64,000 nt of DNA from JAGVSR01 sp963786675 (GTDB taxonomy: Bacteria; Pseudomonadota; Alphaproteobacteria; Rhizobiales; Hyphomicrobiaceae): NCBI GenBank assembly GCA_963786675.1, contig CAWAZY010000003.1, forward strand, positions 372,001-436,000. Reading direction: 5' to 3'. Numbering within the stretch: the stretch's first letter is position 1; each line of letters starts with the position of its first letter. The notes beneath the pieces were generated by a model, which was not told where the DNA came from, did no database searches, and was given only the letters and a program-made list of their open reading frames with translations. This document shows, piece after piece, positions 1 through 9,068 of this stretch. Made by a program: the position numbers and the translations under genes.

Positions 1-220
1 TCACGATCTTGCGGGAACGGGGGTCGACGAAGACCGCCCCGCTGGCGGTGTACACGGGCTGGAGGGTACTGAGCACCATCATGGCAAGTGCCAGACCGGC
101 CAGCGGAGCGGCCAGCAACGACCACTTGTAGCGCGCGAGGATAGCCAAAAAGCCGCTCAAGTTCGTCGAGCGGTCGCTCGATCGATCCAGGCCAGCCCCA
201 TATTCCTTACGCGATGTCAT
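1..220 (-). CDS. Polysaccharide chain-length determinant (Wzz/GumC-like), N-terminal fragment
   Basis: An open frame runs from an ATG at 220 to the window edge (73 codons, no stop). It encodes a short soluble N-terminus, then one hydrophobic segment (about residues 30-50, following ILARYKW), then a periplasmic start with YTASGAVFVDPRSRK. A membrane helix followed by an 'ASA-x-V-x-VDPR' strand is typical of the Wzz domain of exopolysaccharide co-polymerases and their tyrosine autokinases. The rest of the gene is outside the window, so a kinase domain cannot be judged. It is divergent from a sugar transferase, which fits an exopolysaccharide locus. Confidence 0.6.
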   Translation of the reverse strand, partial: MTSRKEYGAGLDRSSDRSTNLSGFLAILARYKWSLLAAPLAGLALAMMVLSTLQPVYTASGAVFVDPRSRKIV

Positions 221-641
221 CAAGTTACCAGCATTTTCGTCGGGACGTGCTCAGGGTTTCAGCGCAACTCATGGAGTGGCTGTGTCATTTTCACCCGTTC
301 TGGTGCCGGAATGGCGGGTTTGTGCAAAAGATGTCCCGTAATCTGACTTTCGGTGGCCTGTCCGGCTGGTGAGCCGTTGGGTCGCCGCGTGTGTTCGGAT
401 CGGCAGGTGCAAACGCCGTGCCTGTCTCCCGGGGTTCTCCGGCGGGATGGGCGTGCCCGGGTTGGCTCGGCCGGCCTGCGGGGCCGGGCGCGACGACTGA
501 GCTGCCAAACCGACTGGGTTTAGCGGAATTAGTGTCAGGTGATTTCGCGCGGCGCCCCATTAACGCTTCTCCCAAATCGATGGAAAAGCGTTCAGCGGAC
601 ACCGTAATGATGCGGAACGGCCCGGGCATCTCCAGCCACGG
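221..641. other. Intergenic region between divergent exopolysaccharide genes
   Basis: These 421 bp separate the chain-length gene (minus) from the sugar transferase (plus) and must hold both promoters. It contains a GC-rich imperfect inverted repeat (GGCCGGCC / GGGGCCGG, about 468-487). I see no convincing coding frame, RNA gene or clear -35/-10 pair. Confidence 0.4.
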
Positions 642-2111
642 GTGAATACGAGTGCCAGGGTAAGTTGCGTGACGATTGGTAGTGATCGCGTTTTAAGCGT
701 GGACGAGCAGACATCGGGTCGTGAACTTCTCGGCAGTGCGGGTTTTGCATGCGGCGCGGTTCTGGCAGAATTTGTCGCCATTGTGCTTCTGGCAGTTGTG
801 ACAGGCGTTGCCTATCACATGATGGCCTACGGCACGCCGGGTGATACCGATACCTATCTCGCACTCGGTGCCCTAGCAGCATTCTGCTACGTCCTGCCAT
901 TCATGTTCCGCGATGAATATGGAATGCACGCCTACTTGGAGGGCCGCCGCGATTTTGGCCGAACCTTCTTCGTCTGGAACACTGCGTTCCTCGCCCTTGC
1001 TCTGATCGGATTTCTGACCAAGACGACGGGCGTCTTCTCGCGGGCGTGGCTGTTGCTCTTCTATCTTGCGGGTTTGAGCGTGCTGACGGCGCTGAGCGCG
1101 CTGACGGGCCGCGTTCTCGTTTCCTTGATGGCGTCCGGTCTCATCGGCTCCCGCCGGCTGATGCTCGTCGGCTCGGAAGATGAAATCCGCCGGGTGGCGG
1201 CAGATTTCGATCCAGTGCGCACGGGCGTGCGTGTCGTCGCCATGCAAGTGCTGACGCCCGCGGCCGACACGGATGACGCTATGCTGCCATCGATGAGCGA
1301 GGCCGTGGCTCTCGCCCGGGCGCGGAATGTGAACGATATCGTCCTCGTCACCGACTGGTCGCGGACAGACTTCATTCATGGCGTCGTGGAAGCCTTCAGC
1401 AACATGCCGGTCGCGATCCATCTGGGCGCCTCGGGTCTGCTGGGACGCTTCTCGGATGCGCGCGTCTCGCGGATGAGCCCCTTGACCGCGCTATCGCTCA
1501 CCGCGCCTCCGCTCGGGCCCATGCAGGTGGCCGCGAAGCGCACGTTCGACGTGGTGTGTTCAAGCTTGGCTATCGTGCTTCTCTTGCCTCTGTTTGCAGT
1601 GATTGCCGCCGCGATCCGCCTTGACACGCCAGGTCCGATTTTCTTCAGGCAGCGCCGCCGCGGTTACAACAATCGCGAATTCCTCATTTGGAAGTTCCGC
1701 ACGATGACGTCGCTCGACGACGGTGATGTCGTGGTCCAGGTGCAGAGCAACGACCTGCGCGTGACGCGCATTGGCCGTCTGTTGCGCCGCTTCAACTTGG
1801 ACGAACTGCCCCAGCTCATCAACGTGGTGCGCGGCGAGATGTCCCTCGTCGGGCCTCGCCCCCATGCGGTGGCCCATGACCGTCACTACGAAGTTCGTAT
1901 CGGGTCCTATCCGCGGCGTCTGAACGTGAAGCCGGGCATCACCGGCTGGGCGCAGGTGAACGGGTTCCGTGGCCGAACAGAGACCGACGAGGATATGCGC
2001 GGGCGGGTGGAGCGCGACCTCTACTACATCGACAACTGGTCGATCCTGTTCGACCTCTACATCCTGGCGCTCACGGTGCTGTCGCCAAAGGCCTACAAGA
2101 ACGCGATGTGA
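642..2111 (+). CDS. Exopolysaccharide biosynthesis polyprenyl glycosylphosphotransferase
   Basis: This 489-residue inner-membrane enzyme would transfer the first sugar-1-phosphate of a repeat unit to undecaprenyl phosphate. The N-terminal half has about four hydrophobic segments (roughly residues 30-165), then a CoA-binding-like cytoplasmic domain. The C-terminal third (from about residue 300) is a bacterial sugar transferase domain: the re-entrant helix before LDTPGPIFF, the WKFRTM motif, DELPQL, GEMSLVGPRP and KPGITGWAQVNG are all present. The layout matches the WbaP/GumD class. The start is a GTG at 642; no strong Shine-Dalgarno is visible, so the start could be a little downstream. The donor sugar cannot be predicted. 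Confidence 0.88.
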   Translation: MNTSARVSCVTIGSDRVLSVDEQTSGRELLGSAGFACGAVLAEFVAIVLLAVVTGVAYHMMAYGTPGDTDTYLALGALAAFCYVLPFMFRDEYGMHAYLEGRRDFGRTFFVWNTAFLALALIGFLTKTTGVFSRAWLLLFYLAGLSVLTALSALTGRVLVSLMASGLIGSRRLMLVGSEDEIRRVAADFDPVRTGVRVVAMQVLTPAADTDDAMLPSMSEAVALARARNVNDIVLVTDWSRTDFIHGVVEAFSNMPVAIHLGASGLLGRFSDARVSRMSPLTALSLTAPPLGPMQVAAKRTFDVVCSSLAIVLLLPLFAVIAAAIRLDTPGPIFFRQRRRGYNNREFLIWKFRTMTSLDDGDVVVQVQSNDLRVTRIGRLLRRFNLDELPQLINVVRGEMSLVGPRPHAVAHDRHYEVRIGSYPRRLNVKPGITGWAQVNGFRGRTETDEDMRGRVERDLYYIDNWSILFDLYILALTVLSPKAYKNAM

Positions 2112-2126
2112 TCGTGCGGGACCGGC

Positions 2127-2390
2127 TCAACCGTTTTCCGGTCCGCCGTCTGCGCCGGTTTTGTAATAGGGCTCGACGTTCCCCTTGAGCTTGATGGTGA
2201 TCGCCTTGCCGTGGCGGTCCTTGGCCTTGCCGGCCGCGACGCGTACCCACCCTTCGCTGACGCAGTATTCCTCGACGTTGGTTTTCTCCACGCCGTTGAA
2301 CCGGACACCCACGTCGCGCGCGAGAACCGCCTCATTATAATGGGGGCTTGAGGGATCGACCGAGAGCCGATCGGGCGGGGTGTCGGACAT
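2127..2390 (-). CDS. DUF3297 family protein
   Basis: A small 87-residue protein with the family hallmarks: DRLSVDPSSPHY at the start, then VRFNGVEKTNVEEYC and SEGWVRVAAGKAKDR. The family is common in Proteobacteria and has no assigned function. The length is normal. It lies 15 bp from the convergent sugar transferase stop and 23 bp downstream of ychF, so it may be the last gene of the rplY-pth-ychF run. I give no functional guess. Confidence 0.85.
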   Translation of the reverse strand: MSDTPPDRLSVDPSSPHYNEAVLARDVGVRFNGVEKTNVEEYCVSEGWVRVAAGKAKDRHGKAITIKLKGNVEPYYKTGADGGPENG

Positions 2391-2413
2391 GAGCGAAGCT
2401 CCTCGTCGAAACG

Positions 2414-3512
2414 TCAGTTGGCGAAGCGGAAATGAAGGACGTCACCGTCCTTGACGACATAGTCCTTGCCTTCCAGGCGCATCTTGCCGGCGTCCTTGGC
2501 CCCCGTCTCGCCCTTGAGTGCCACGTAGTCGTCGTAGGCAATCGTTTCCGAGCGGATGAAGCCCTTTTCGAAATCCGTATGGATCACGCCGGCCGCCTGC
2601 GGGGCCTTGGTACCGCGCGTGATTGTCCAGGCGCGCGCTTCCTTCGGACCCACTGTAAAATACGTCACCAGATCGAGCAGGGCATAACCTGCCCGGATCA
2701 ACCGGTTGAGGCCGGGTTCTTCAAGGCCCATTTCGGAGAGGAATTCCTGCCGTTCGTCCGGCGGCAGCGCGGCGAACTCGCTTTCGATCTTGGCCGAGAT
2801 CACGACGCTGACGGCACCTTCTTGGGCGGCCTGCTCCGCGACGCGCTGCGAATAGGCGTTACCGGAGGCGGCCGCGCTTTCTTCCACGTTGCAGACATAG
2901 ACGACGGGCTTGGCGGTCAACAGTTGCAGGGCGCGGAAAGCTGGCAGTTCCTCGGCCGTGATGTCGGCGGTGCGCGCAGGTTTGCCTGCGCGCAAGCGGC
3001 ACCAGGATCTTTTCCATCAGCGCGAATTGCGCCTTGGCCTCCTTATCGCCCGCCTTGGCCTTCTTCTCGATCGGGCCGATGCGCTTTTCCAGGCTTTCCA
3101 GGTCGGCCAGCATCAGCTCTGTCTCGACCACTTCGGCATCCGCCAGTGGATCGATGCGGTTTTCGACGTGCGTGATGTCGTCGTCTTCGAAGCAGCGCAG
3201 CACGTAGGCGACCGCGTCAACCTCGCGAATGTGAGACAAGAATTTGTTGCCCAGGCCTTCGCCCTTGGACGCGCCCCGCACCAGCCCCGCGATGTCAACG
3301 AAGGTCAGCCGTGTGGGAATGATCTGGGCAGACCCGGCGATGCCGGCCAGCGCGTCGAGGCGCGGATCGGGGACGCCGACTTCGCCGACGTTCGGTTCGA
3401 TGGTGCAAAACGGATAGTTGGCGGCTTCCGCCGCCGCGGTCTGGGTGAGGGCGTTGAAGAGCGTCGATTTTCCGACGTTCGGCAGGCCGACGATGCCGAG
3501 CTTGAATCCCAT
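2414..3512 (-). CDS. ychF: Ribosome-binding ATPase YchF (one-base frameshift)
   Basis: YchF is an Obg-type P-loop NTPase that prefers ATP and binds ribosomes. Residues 1 to about 170 lie in one frame (2995-3512: GLPNVGKST P-loop, YPFCTIEPN switch I, DIAGLV switch II). The rest (2414-2995) is in another frame and has the non-canonical G4 motif NVEE, which explains ATP preference, and a C-terminal TGS domain. The break is at about 2994-2995, where CCGCTTGCGC on the coding strand needs one base less to give LVPLRAGKPAR. With that base removed the protein is 365 residues, the normal length. The gene is near-universal, so a sequence error is likelier than decay. Confidence 0.9.
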
Positions 3513-3646
3513 GATCGGATTGTCCTTGGATGATGTGGGCCCGAGCTACACCGGCTCAGGCCGCCGATCAACCGGGAAAGGGACGCGGGCGGGGCGCCGC
3601 GGCGGCTCCTCGCCTGGAACAGGGTCCCAGCGTCAGATGGGCAACA

Positions 3647-4456
3647 CTAGCGGATCTTGGTCAGCTCAAACGCCGAGTAGCTCTGCGGGGCGGGCAGGTT
3701 ATCCTTGCCGGTCATGGCGTCGGCCAGCGCTTCGGCGAGGTCGGTGCCTTCTTCAAGGTCCTTCACCGCGATGACGATGAAGGGGCGCTGCCAGCTGGTC
3801 CCGGTGGTTTCGCAGGCGTCGCATGGGTCGCGGTACTGGCCGAGTGCCAGGCTCCACAGGGGCACGGTGTCCGGCGCCGGCGTCTTGGCGATCTTGGCCG
3901 CTGTCAGCGCGCGTTTGCGGGCGCGCTCCAATTCGGTGGCCGCCTGTCCCTCCTGCGACGCCGTCCCGACCGCGATGATATCGCGGGCTTCGGCGAGAGC
4001 GGCGCGCACGTCGGCATCGAGGATCGTCGTCGCAACCGTGGCGGCGGGGATCCGTTCTCCCTTGCGCTCCAGTTCGTCGGCGCTCGCGTGGACCCACATG
4101 AATTCCTTGTTCAAGACCACCACATCGAAGATGCCCTTGCGGCCCGCCTTGTCGAACCCGACGATTTCGAACACGGTGGAGTTAGCGGTTTGCCTGGAGC
4201 TCTCGACGACGACGGGAGCTAGGTCGCGGTTCATGCGCGTTTCGACGGCGTCGGCGACGGTCATCGCCGTGACGCTGCCCACGACGGCCGCGGAGGCCGT
4301 GGCGAAGCCGATTTCCGCCGGGGTCTTGAACAGCGACGACAGCCACTGGATGCGATCGCTCCAGCGGTAGGCCGCGCGCAGGCGCCGCGCCGTCTTGAAG
4401 CTGTTACCTGAGCCGCGCTCGTCCATGTCGGTGGTATCGGGCAGGGTCTCGCTCAT
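3647..4456 (-). CDS. Hypothetical protein with one membrane segment and a late CxxC
   Basis: I do not recognise this 269-residue protein. The start is the ATG at 4456 (MSETLPDTTD), chosen because the frame upstream shows no protein-like composition. Residues 1-45 are polar and basic. A weakly hydrophobic Ala-rich segment at about residues 50-68 could be a membrane anchor. A mixed soluble domain follows (about 75-265) containing a DPCDAC motif near residue 225 and a long Ala/Arg-rich helix before it. It sits between pth and ychF on the same strand but is separated from pth by about 170 bp. Confidence 0.65.
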   Translation of the reverse strand: MSETLPDTTDMDERGSGNSFKTARRLRAAYRWSDRIQWLSSLFKTPAEIGFATASAAVVGSVTAMTVADAVETRMNRDLAPVVVESSRQTANSTVFEIVGFDKAGRKGIFDVVVLNKEFMWVHASADELERKGERIPAATVATTILDADVRAALAEARDIIAVGTASQEGQAATELERARKRALTAAKIAKTPAPDTVPLWSLALGQYRDPCDACETTGTSWQRPFIVIAVKDLEEGTDLAEALADAMTGKDNLPAPQSYSAFELTKIR

Positions 4457-4625
4457 GGGGATCGATCCTTCTTCGTGCTTCCAAGACAGGCCGTCCGATC
4501 GTCCAGACAACCGCGTGACACGTCTATAGCGCGTCAGTGTGGCATGTGAAGGGTCGCGCCAGAAATCAGGCGGTGGAGAAGAATTGCCGTTGCGGCGAAG
4601 ATGGCTGCGGGGATCCGGAAAACAC

Positions 4626-5351
4626 TCAGTCCTGTGGCTTGCGTCCCGCCAGCCACTTGGCCAGATTTTCGGCCAGTGCGTTGGCGCGCTTGGATTGGCG
4701 TTCGCCAGGGGCGCCGCCGCTGCCAGCCTTGCGGACGGGCGGCTCGGGGGGGGCGCGCGGCGCACGATCTTCGGTCTCGGCGCCGCTCTGCGTGGCGACA
4801 GCAATCTCGTTCAAGAAGCGCGAAGGATCTCCCGCCGCGAGGCGCGGGGCTGCCTTGGCCACCGCATCGAGCAGATCGGGAAGCCAAGCGGCATCGGCCT
4901 TGGCGAAATCGCTGAGCACAAAGCGCGACACGGCATCCTTGTGGCCAGGGTGACCGATGCCGAGGCGCACGCGCACGGTGTCGTTGCCCAGATGCGCGGA
5001 AATGGACCGCAAGCCGTTGTGGCCCGCGTTGCCACCGCCGGTCTTGACCTTCACCTTGCCGGGCAGGAGATCGAGTTCGTCGTGGAAGACGACCACATCG
5101 GCTTCGGAAATCTTGAGGAAACGCGCAGCCTCGCCGACGCTGAGGCCGCTGTCGTTCATGTAGGTTTCGGGCTTGAGAAGCAGCACTTTTTCGCCGCCGA
5201 TTTCGCCGTCGGCGGCGAGCCCCTTGAACTTCTTCTTCCAGGGGCCGAACCGGTGTGCCTCGGCAATGCGCTCCACCGCCATGAAGCCGATGTTGTGGCG
5301 GTTGCCGGCGTACTTGTCGCCCGGATTGCCGAGCCCGACGAAGAGCTTCAT
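4626..5351 (-). CDS. pth: Peptidyl-tRNA hydrolase
   Basis: Releases peptides from prematurely dissociated peptidyl-tRNA. The 241-residue product has GLGNPG at 6-11, the catalytic His in NRHNIGF, the substrate-binding ETYMNDSG and the Asp of FHDELDL. The core ends at about residue 185 and is followed by a Pro/Arg/Lys-rich tail of some 55 residues, which is longer than in the E. coli enzyme (194 residues) but common in alphaproteobacteria. It starts 84 bp after the end of rplY, the usual rplY-pth pairing. The start was taken as the ATG directly preceding KLFVGLGNPG. Confidence 0.93.
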   Translation of the reverse strand: MKLFVGLGNPGDKYAGNRHNIGFMAVERIAEAHRFGPWKKKFKGLAADGEIGGEKVLLLKPETYMNDSGLSVGEAARFLKISEADVVVFHDELDLLPGKVKVKTGGGNAGHNGLRSISAHLGNDTVRVRLGIGHPGHKDAVSRFVLSDFAKADAAWLPDLLDAVAKAAPRLAAGDPSRFLNEIAVATQSGAETEDRAPRAPPEPPVRKAGSGGAPGERQSKRANALAENLAKWLAGRKPQD

Positions 5352-5435
5352 GGGTGGCTCATGCTCCGCAGACGCAGACGCGTATGTCTGGCGAGCGGAG
5401 GCCGGTGCGGGCATCCGCCTGCACCGGCCCGCGCC

Positions 5436-6171
5436 TTACTTCTTCTTGCCGGCTGCGGCGGGTGCTGCGGCCTTGCCAGCGGCGGCCGGAGCAGCGGCGC
5501 CCTTGGCGCCGGCAGCGGGAGCCGCGGCCTTGGCGCCGGCAGCCTTCGCATCGGCGGCGGGCGCGGCAGCATCGGCGGTCGCAGCCGCTTCTTCTTCCTT
5601 GCGCACGCCGGCAATCGTCGCGATCGTGAAGTCGCGATTGGAGATCACCGGGCTCACACCGTCCGGCATCGTGACCGACGAGATGTGGATCGACGTGCCG
5701 ATTTCCAAGCCTTCCAGATTGATCTCGAAGGCCGCTGGAATGCGATCGTAGGGGCAGTAGCACTTCGACCTCGTGACGCACGACGTTGAGTACGCCGCCG
5801 CGCTTCAGACCAGGGGAAGCAGCTTCGTTGACGAAACGCACGGGAACCGCGACCCGGATGATGCCGTCATCTCCGATTCGCAGGAAGTCGACGTGGATCG
5901 GGAAGTCCTTGACGGGATCGACCTGCACATCGCGCGGGATAACGCGGATGGTGCCCTTGTCGGCAATGTCGATGTCGAACACGCTGGCCGTGAAGTGACC
6001 CTTGAGGATCTGCTTCCACAGTGAATTGTATTCGATGGCGATGGTCTCGGGGGTTTTCTTGTCCCCATAGATGACGGCGGGAATGTTCCCATCACGGCGA
6101 GCTTGGCGTGCGGCCCCCTTGCCTGCACGCGGGCGCGCCGTGGCTTTGAGAACGAAAATCTCGGAAGCCAT
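5436..6171 (-). CDS. rplY: Ribosomal protein bL25 (Ctc type; one-base frameshift)
   Basis: Large-subunit protein that binds 5S rRNA. The first frame (6171 to about 5759) gives LKATARPRAGKGAAR, the bL25 start, through HEVEVL. The second frame (to 5436) continues EIGTSIHISSV and ends in a long Ala/Lys tail. One extra base near 5758 (GTGCTACTGCCCC on the coding strand) breaks the frame; removing it gives VLCPYDRIP and joins the two halves into a 244-residue Ctc-type L25. The Ala-rich tail (about 60 residues) is typical of rhizobial L25 proteins. It lies upstream of pth in the same orientation. Confidence 0.9.
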
Positions 6172-6452
6172 GACGATGTCTCCAATAGAAAACGGCCGCG
6201 GCCGGCCTCCAAGGGTGCCGGGCGGCGTCTCACGCGGTTGCTTGAGATGGCGGGCTTATACCTGCAAACACGTCAATTGTGCAACCGGCCGGCATTGTGA
6301 CGCGCCAAATCGGGTCCTCCCAGGTGCGGGTGGCCCCGGGCGTGGTGTTGATCCGCTTAAGTGATGGCGCTCAGGCGTTGGACACCACCATCAATTGTAG
6401 AACCTATACAACCAACAGGTTACTCCAAATCGGGGGAGGCAGGGCGCGGGCT

Positions 6453-6948
6453 TCATTTGTCCGGTGCGGGCTTGCCGCGTCCGCAATCCAGGCCATCCAT
6501 TTCGATGCCGAAGAGCCGCGCGTCCGCATCGCGGAGCCGGCGGCAGACTTCGCGGCCCATGTTCATCTGGATCAGCGCGAACTGCTTGAGATCGAGCGCG
6601 TAGATCCGATAGAGGGCGGCGGATGAAATCTGGATGGCGCGGCAGTCCTCAACGGCGCGGACGGAGGCACTGCGGGCGCAATGGTCCATAACGGCCATTT
6701 CGCCGAAGCAGTCGCCCGCACCCAGGGTCTGAAGCAGATGGTCCTGGCCGCGCCAGGCTTTCAGCACATGAACTTTGCCGCTCTCCAAGACGAACATGGA
6801 GTCGCCTTGGTCGTCTTCCCGGAAGAAGTAGCCGTCCCTCGCGACCGCGACCACCGGGCACGAGTTCGAGCAGGACCTGCAGGATGCTGGATTGGATGCC
6901 GCCAAAGACCGGCATGCGCTGGAGGAGTTCGATGCGTGTGTCGTCCAT
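6453..6948 (-). CDS. Cyclic nucleotide-binding domain protein (one-base frameshift)
   Basis: A stand-alone Crp/cNMP-binding domain of about 164 residues after repair. The N-terminus (MDDTRIELLQRMPVFGG) is in one frame; the rest (YFFREDDQGDSMFVLESG, GAGDCFGEMAVMD) is in the next. The phosphate-binding cassette is recognisable as FGEMAVMDHCARSASVRA. The break is at about 6856-6858, where coding-strand GTGCCCGGTGG needs one base less to read VPVVAVARDG. No DNA-binding helix-turn-helix follows, so this is probably a signalling domain rather than a transcription factor. Its ligand and partner are unknown. It is followed by a gap of 281 bp before rplY. Confidence 0.75.
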
Positions 6949-7022
6949 GGGTCACTCCGGGACGAGAAGCCCCGTACCTTAACACGCTTGCCCCGATCTC
7001 CCGCATTATGCCCGCCGATGGC

Positions 7023-8282
7023 TCACGCCGCGTCCCGGCGCCACTCCGGAAACGGATCGGGGAGGGTGGTCCACGCTTTCGTATCGACTTTGCCGGTCTT
7101 CGGTAGCGGCAGGAGGCAGGCGTCGAGTTCGGCGCGGATGGCGGCCTTGTCCATGTCGCGCGTGCCGATGAAGACGATCTCCTGGCGCCGGTCTCCCCAG
7201 AGTTCGTGCCACGTCTTGTCGATCCGGGCGACGAGGCTCTCGTCCTCGGGCCAGTTGGACTTAGGCACGGCGGCCCACCAGTAACCGATGGCCTCATGCC
7301 GCACGAGTGCGCCGGCCTGTGCCAGTTCTCCAACCCACTGCGGCCGCGTAGCGATCCAGAAAAAGCCCTTGGCGCGGATCACGCCCGGCCACGATTTGGA
7401 AAAGAACGCATGCAACTTTGAGGGCTCGAAGGGGCCGCGCGCGCGATAGACGAAGCTGGAAATGCCGTACTCCTCCGTCTCCGGTTGATGATCCTTGAAG
7501 CCGTTCAGTTCCTTGAACCACGTCGGGTGCCGGTGCGCGGTGTCAAAGTTGAAGAGCCCCGTGTCCAGGATCGAGCGGGGGTCGACCTTGGCGTGGCTCG
7601 TCTCGATGATGCGCGCACCGGCATTGAGCGACCGCACGATCGCGCGGGCGGCCTCGCGTTCGGCGGGCGTGGCGATGTCGGTCTTGTTCAAGATGATGAC
7701 GTCGGCGAATTCAATCTGATCGACGAGCAGTTGGACGAGGGGGCGTTCGTCTTCGTCGCCCGCGACCTCACCGCGGTCTTTTAGAAAATCATGCGAAGAG
7801 TAGTCTTTCAAAAGATGCGCCGTATCGACGACCGTCACCATGGTGTCGAGGCGGGCCACGTCCGACAAGCTCTCACCGTCTTCATCGCGAAACTCGAATG
7901 TGGTGGCGACGGGGAGCGGTTCGGCGATGCCGGTGGATTCAATCAGCAGGTAGTCAAAGCGGCCCTCGGCCGCAAGCCGGCGCACTTCCTTCAGCAGATC
8001 GTCGCGCAGCGTGCAGCAGATGCAGCCGTTCGACATCTCGACGAGTGCCTCTTCCGTGCGCTTGAGATCCGCACCGCCGCGTTCCACCAATTCCGCGTCG
8101 ATGTTCACCTCGCTCATGTCGTTCACGATGACCGCGACGCGCAGGCCCTCGCGGTTGTTCAGCACGTGGTTGAGGAGGGTCGTCTTGCCGGCGCCCAGAA
8201 ACCCTGAAAGCACGGTGACGGGCAGGCGCGTGTCCGGCGCGGCAGATTGCTGATCGAGATGGCGGACAACGGTTTCGTCCAT
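7023..8282 (-). CDS. CobW/COG0523-type GTPase, zinc-responsive
   Basis: A 419-residue G3E-family GTPase, thought in related systems to deliver zinc to client proteins. Visible motifs: Walker A GFLGAGKTT at 27-35, the metal-binding NGCICCTL (CxCC), the ESTGIAEP switch and NKTD. A CobW C-terminal domain follows (RAKGFFWIATR and beyond). The start is the ATG at 8282, because a 20-bp Zur-like palindrome lies just upstream (8301-8320), leaving no room for the longer in-frame extension. Divergent from zur. The Zur box supports the zinc subgroup over the cobalamin CobW. Confidence 0.88.
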   Translation of the reverse strand: MDETVVRHLDQQSAAPDTRLPVTVLSGFLGAGKTTLLNHVLNNREGLRVAVIVNDMSEVNIDAELVERGGADLKRTEEALVEMSNGCICCTLRDDLLKEVRRLAAEGRFDYLLIESTGIAEPLPVATTFEFRDEDGESLSDVARLDTMVTVVDTAHLLKDYSSHDFLKDRGEVAGDEDERPLVQLLVDQIEFADVIILNKTDIATPAEREAARAIVRSLNAGARIIETSHAKVDPRSILDTGLFNFDTAHRHPTWFKELNGFKDHQPETEEYGISSFVYRARGPFEPSKLHAFFSKSWPGVIRAKGFFWIATRPQWVGELAQAGALVRHEAIGYWWAAVPKSNWPEDESLVARIDKTWHELWGDRRQEIVFIGTRDMDKAAIRAELDACLLPLPKTGKVDTKAWTTLPDPFPEWRRDAA

Positions 8283-8300
8283 GAGGGGATCTCCTACAAA

Positions 8301-8320
8301 CCGGATGTTATAATATCCGG
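8301..8320. promoter_or_regulatory. Zur-box palindrome upstream of the CobW-type GTPase gene
   Basis: CCGGATGTTATAATATCCGG is a near-perfect 20-bp palindrome (only one symmetric pair mismatched), ending 19 bp before the GTPase start. Its core GTTATAATAT matches the known alphaproteobacterial/gammaproteobacterial Zur operator pattern. The same sequence in inverted orientation with two changes lies before the TonB receptor gene. The zur gene starts about 170 bp away on the other side. Confidence 0.8.
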
Positions 8321-8387
8321 TACAAAGGAGAGGCGCGCCTGTCAAGCTGGCCGGGAGTTCTGTGGGTGGTCTGGGTTTTGGAGGTCT

Positions 8388-8419
8388 GGGGTCAGACCCC
8401 TCTGCCGGGGTCTGACCCC
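8388..8419. repeat. Inverted pair of self-complementary GGGGTCAGACCCC units
   Basis: GGGGTCAGACCCC (8388-8400) and its exact reverse complement GGGGTCTGACCCC (8407-8419) are separated by 6 bp and can fold into a 13-bp stem. It is followed by an 8-bp direct repeat GTTTCACC. It lies between the divergent GTPase and zur genes. It looks like a REP-type element; it could also insulate the two promoters. Confidence 0.6.
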
Positions 8420-8490
8420 GTTTCACCGTTTCACCAGATGTTTCGCCGATGCCGCCTTGCGCCGCGCGGAGGGATCGCGGAAATAGTCCT

Positions 8491-8928
8491 ATGACCAAGG
8501 ACCACGTTAAACGTCCCGCCAAGCGCCGAGCCGCGCCCGAGCAGGACCAGATGATTGTCGAGGCTTTGAAGGACGCCGGCCGTCCTGTCAGCGCCTACGA
8601 GATCATCGACAGCCTCAGGGGGCAGGCGACGCTAGCGCCCCAGACCGTCTATCGCGCGCTGGACCGGTTGATCGCGTCGGGAGCGGCGCACCGTCTGGAG
8701 AGCCTCAACGCTTTTGTGGCTTGTAGTCATTCGGGCCATAAGGACACGGCTGTTTTCGCCATTTGTGACCGCTGTGGCGCGGTAGCGGAATTCGATGAGG
8801 CCGATGCGCTCAAAGCCTTGTCGGCATGGGCGGCGCGCGCGCATTTCGCCGTCCGCCAGATGACGCTGGAACTGCGCGGCACGTGCGCCGCATGCGCAGC
8901 GTTGGCCCCAGAACCTACTGCGCCCTAA
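8491..8928 (+). CDS. zur: Zinc uptake regulator Zur (Fur family)
   Basis: A 145-residue Fur-family repressor. The winged-helix part carries the recognition helix LAPQTVYRALDRL. The dimerisation part has the zinc ligands SHSGHKD, the pair CDRC and, near the end, a second pair CAAC, which form the structural zinc site. Assignment to Zur rather than Fur/PerR rests on context: flanking palindromes of Zur type, a zinc-class CobW GTPase and a His-rich outer-membrane receptor. The start is the ATG at 8491; its ribosome site is weak and an in-frame upstream ATG at 8449 exists. Confidence 0.88.
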   Translation: MTKDHVKRPAKRRAAPEQDQMIVEALKDAGRPVSAYEIIDSLRGQATLAPQTVYRALDRLIASGAAHRLESLNAFVACSHSGHKDTAVFAICDRCGAVAEFDEADALKALSAWAARAHFAVRQMTLELRGTCAACAALAPEPTAP

Positions 8929-9038
8929 CCGCGCCCCCTACCGCCCCAACCCTGTGGCGCGCGCGACACGTTTTCGGGGTCAATCTACCCTTCCGCGGCC
9001 GGGGGCACTTGCTCAACCGGATATTATCCGCCACTGAT

Positions 9039-9058
9039 CTGGATAGTATAACATCCGG
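9039..9058. promoter_or_regulatory. Zur-box palindrome upstream of the TonB receptor
   Basis: CTGGATAGTATAACATCCGG matches the reverse complement of the site before the GTPase gene at 18 of 20 positions. It ends 10 bp before the receptor ATG, so bound repressor would cover the ribosome-site/transcription start area. A second partial copy (CCGGATATTATCCG, 9017-9030) lies directly upstream and may be a degenerate tandem operator. Confidence 0.78.
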
Positions 9059-9068
9059 GAGTGGGGAA

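Noticed and set aside
4539..5789. 416-codon plus-strand frame across pth and the rplY tail
   Set aside because: It covers two clear genes on the other strand and has low-complexity Gly/Ala/Arg composition.
6172..6452. Possible RNA gene between rplY and the cNMP-binding gene
   Set aside because: Inspection for tRNA-like arms and stable hairpins gave nothing consistent.
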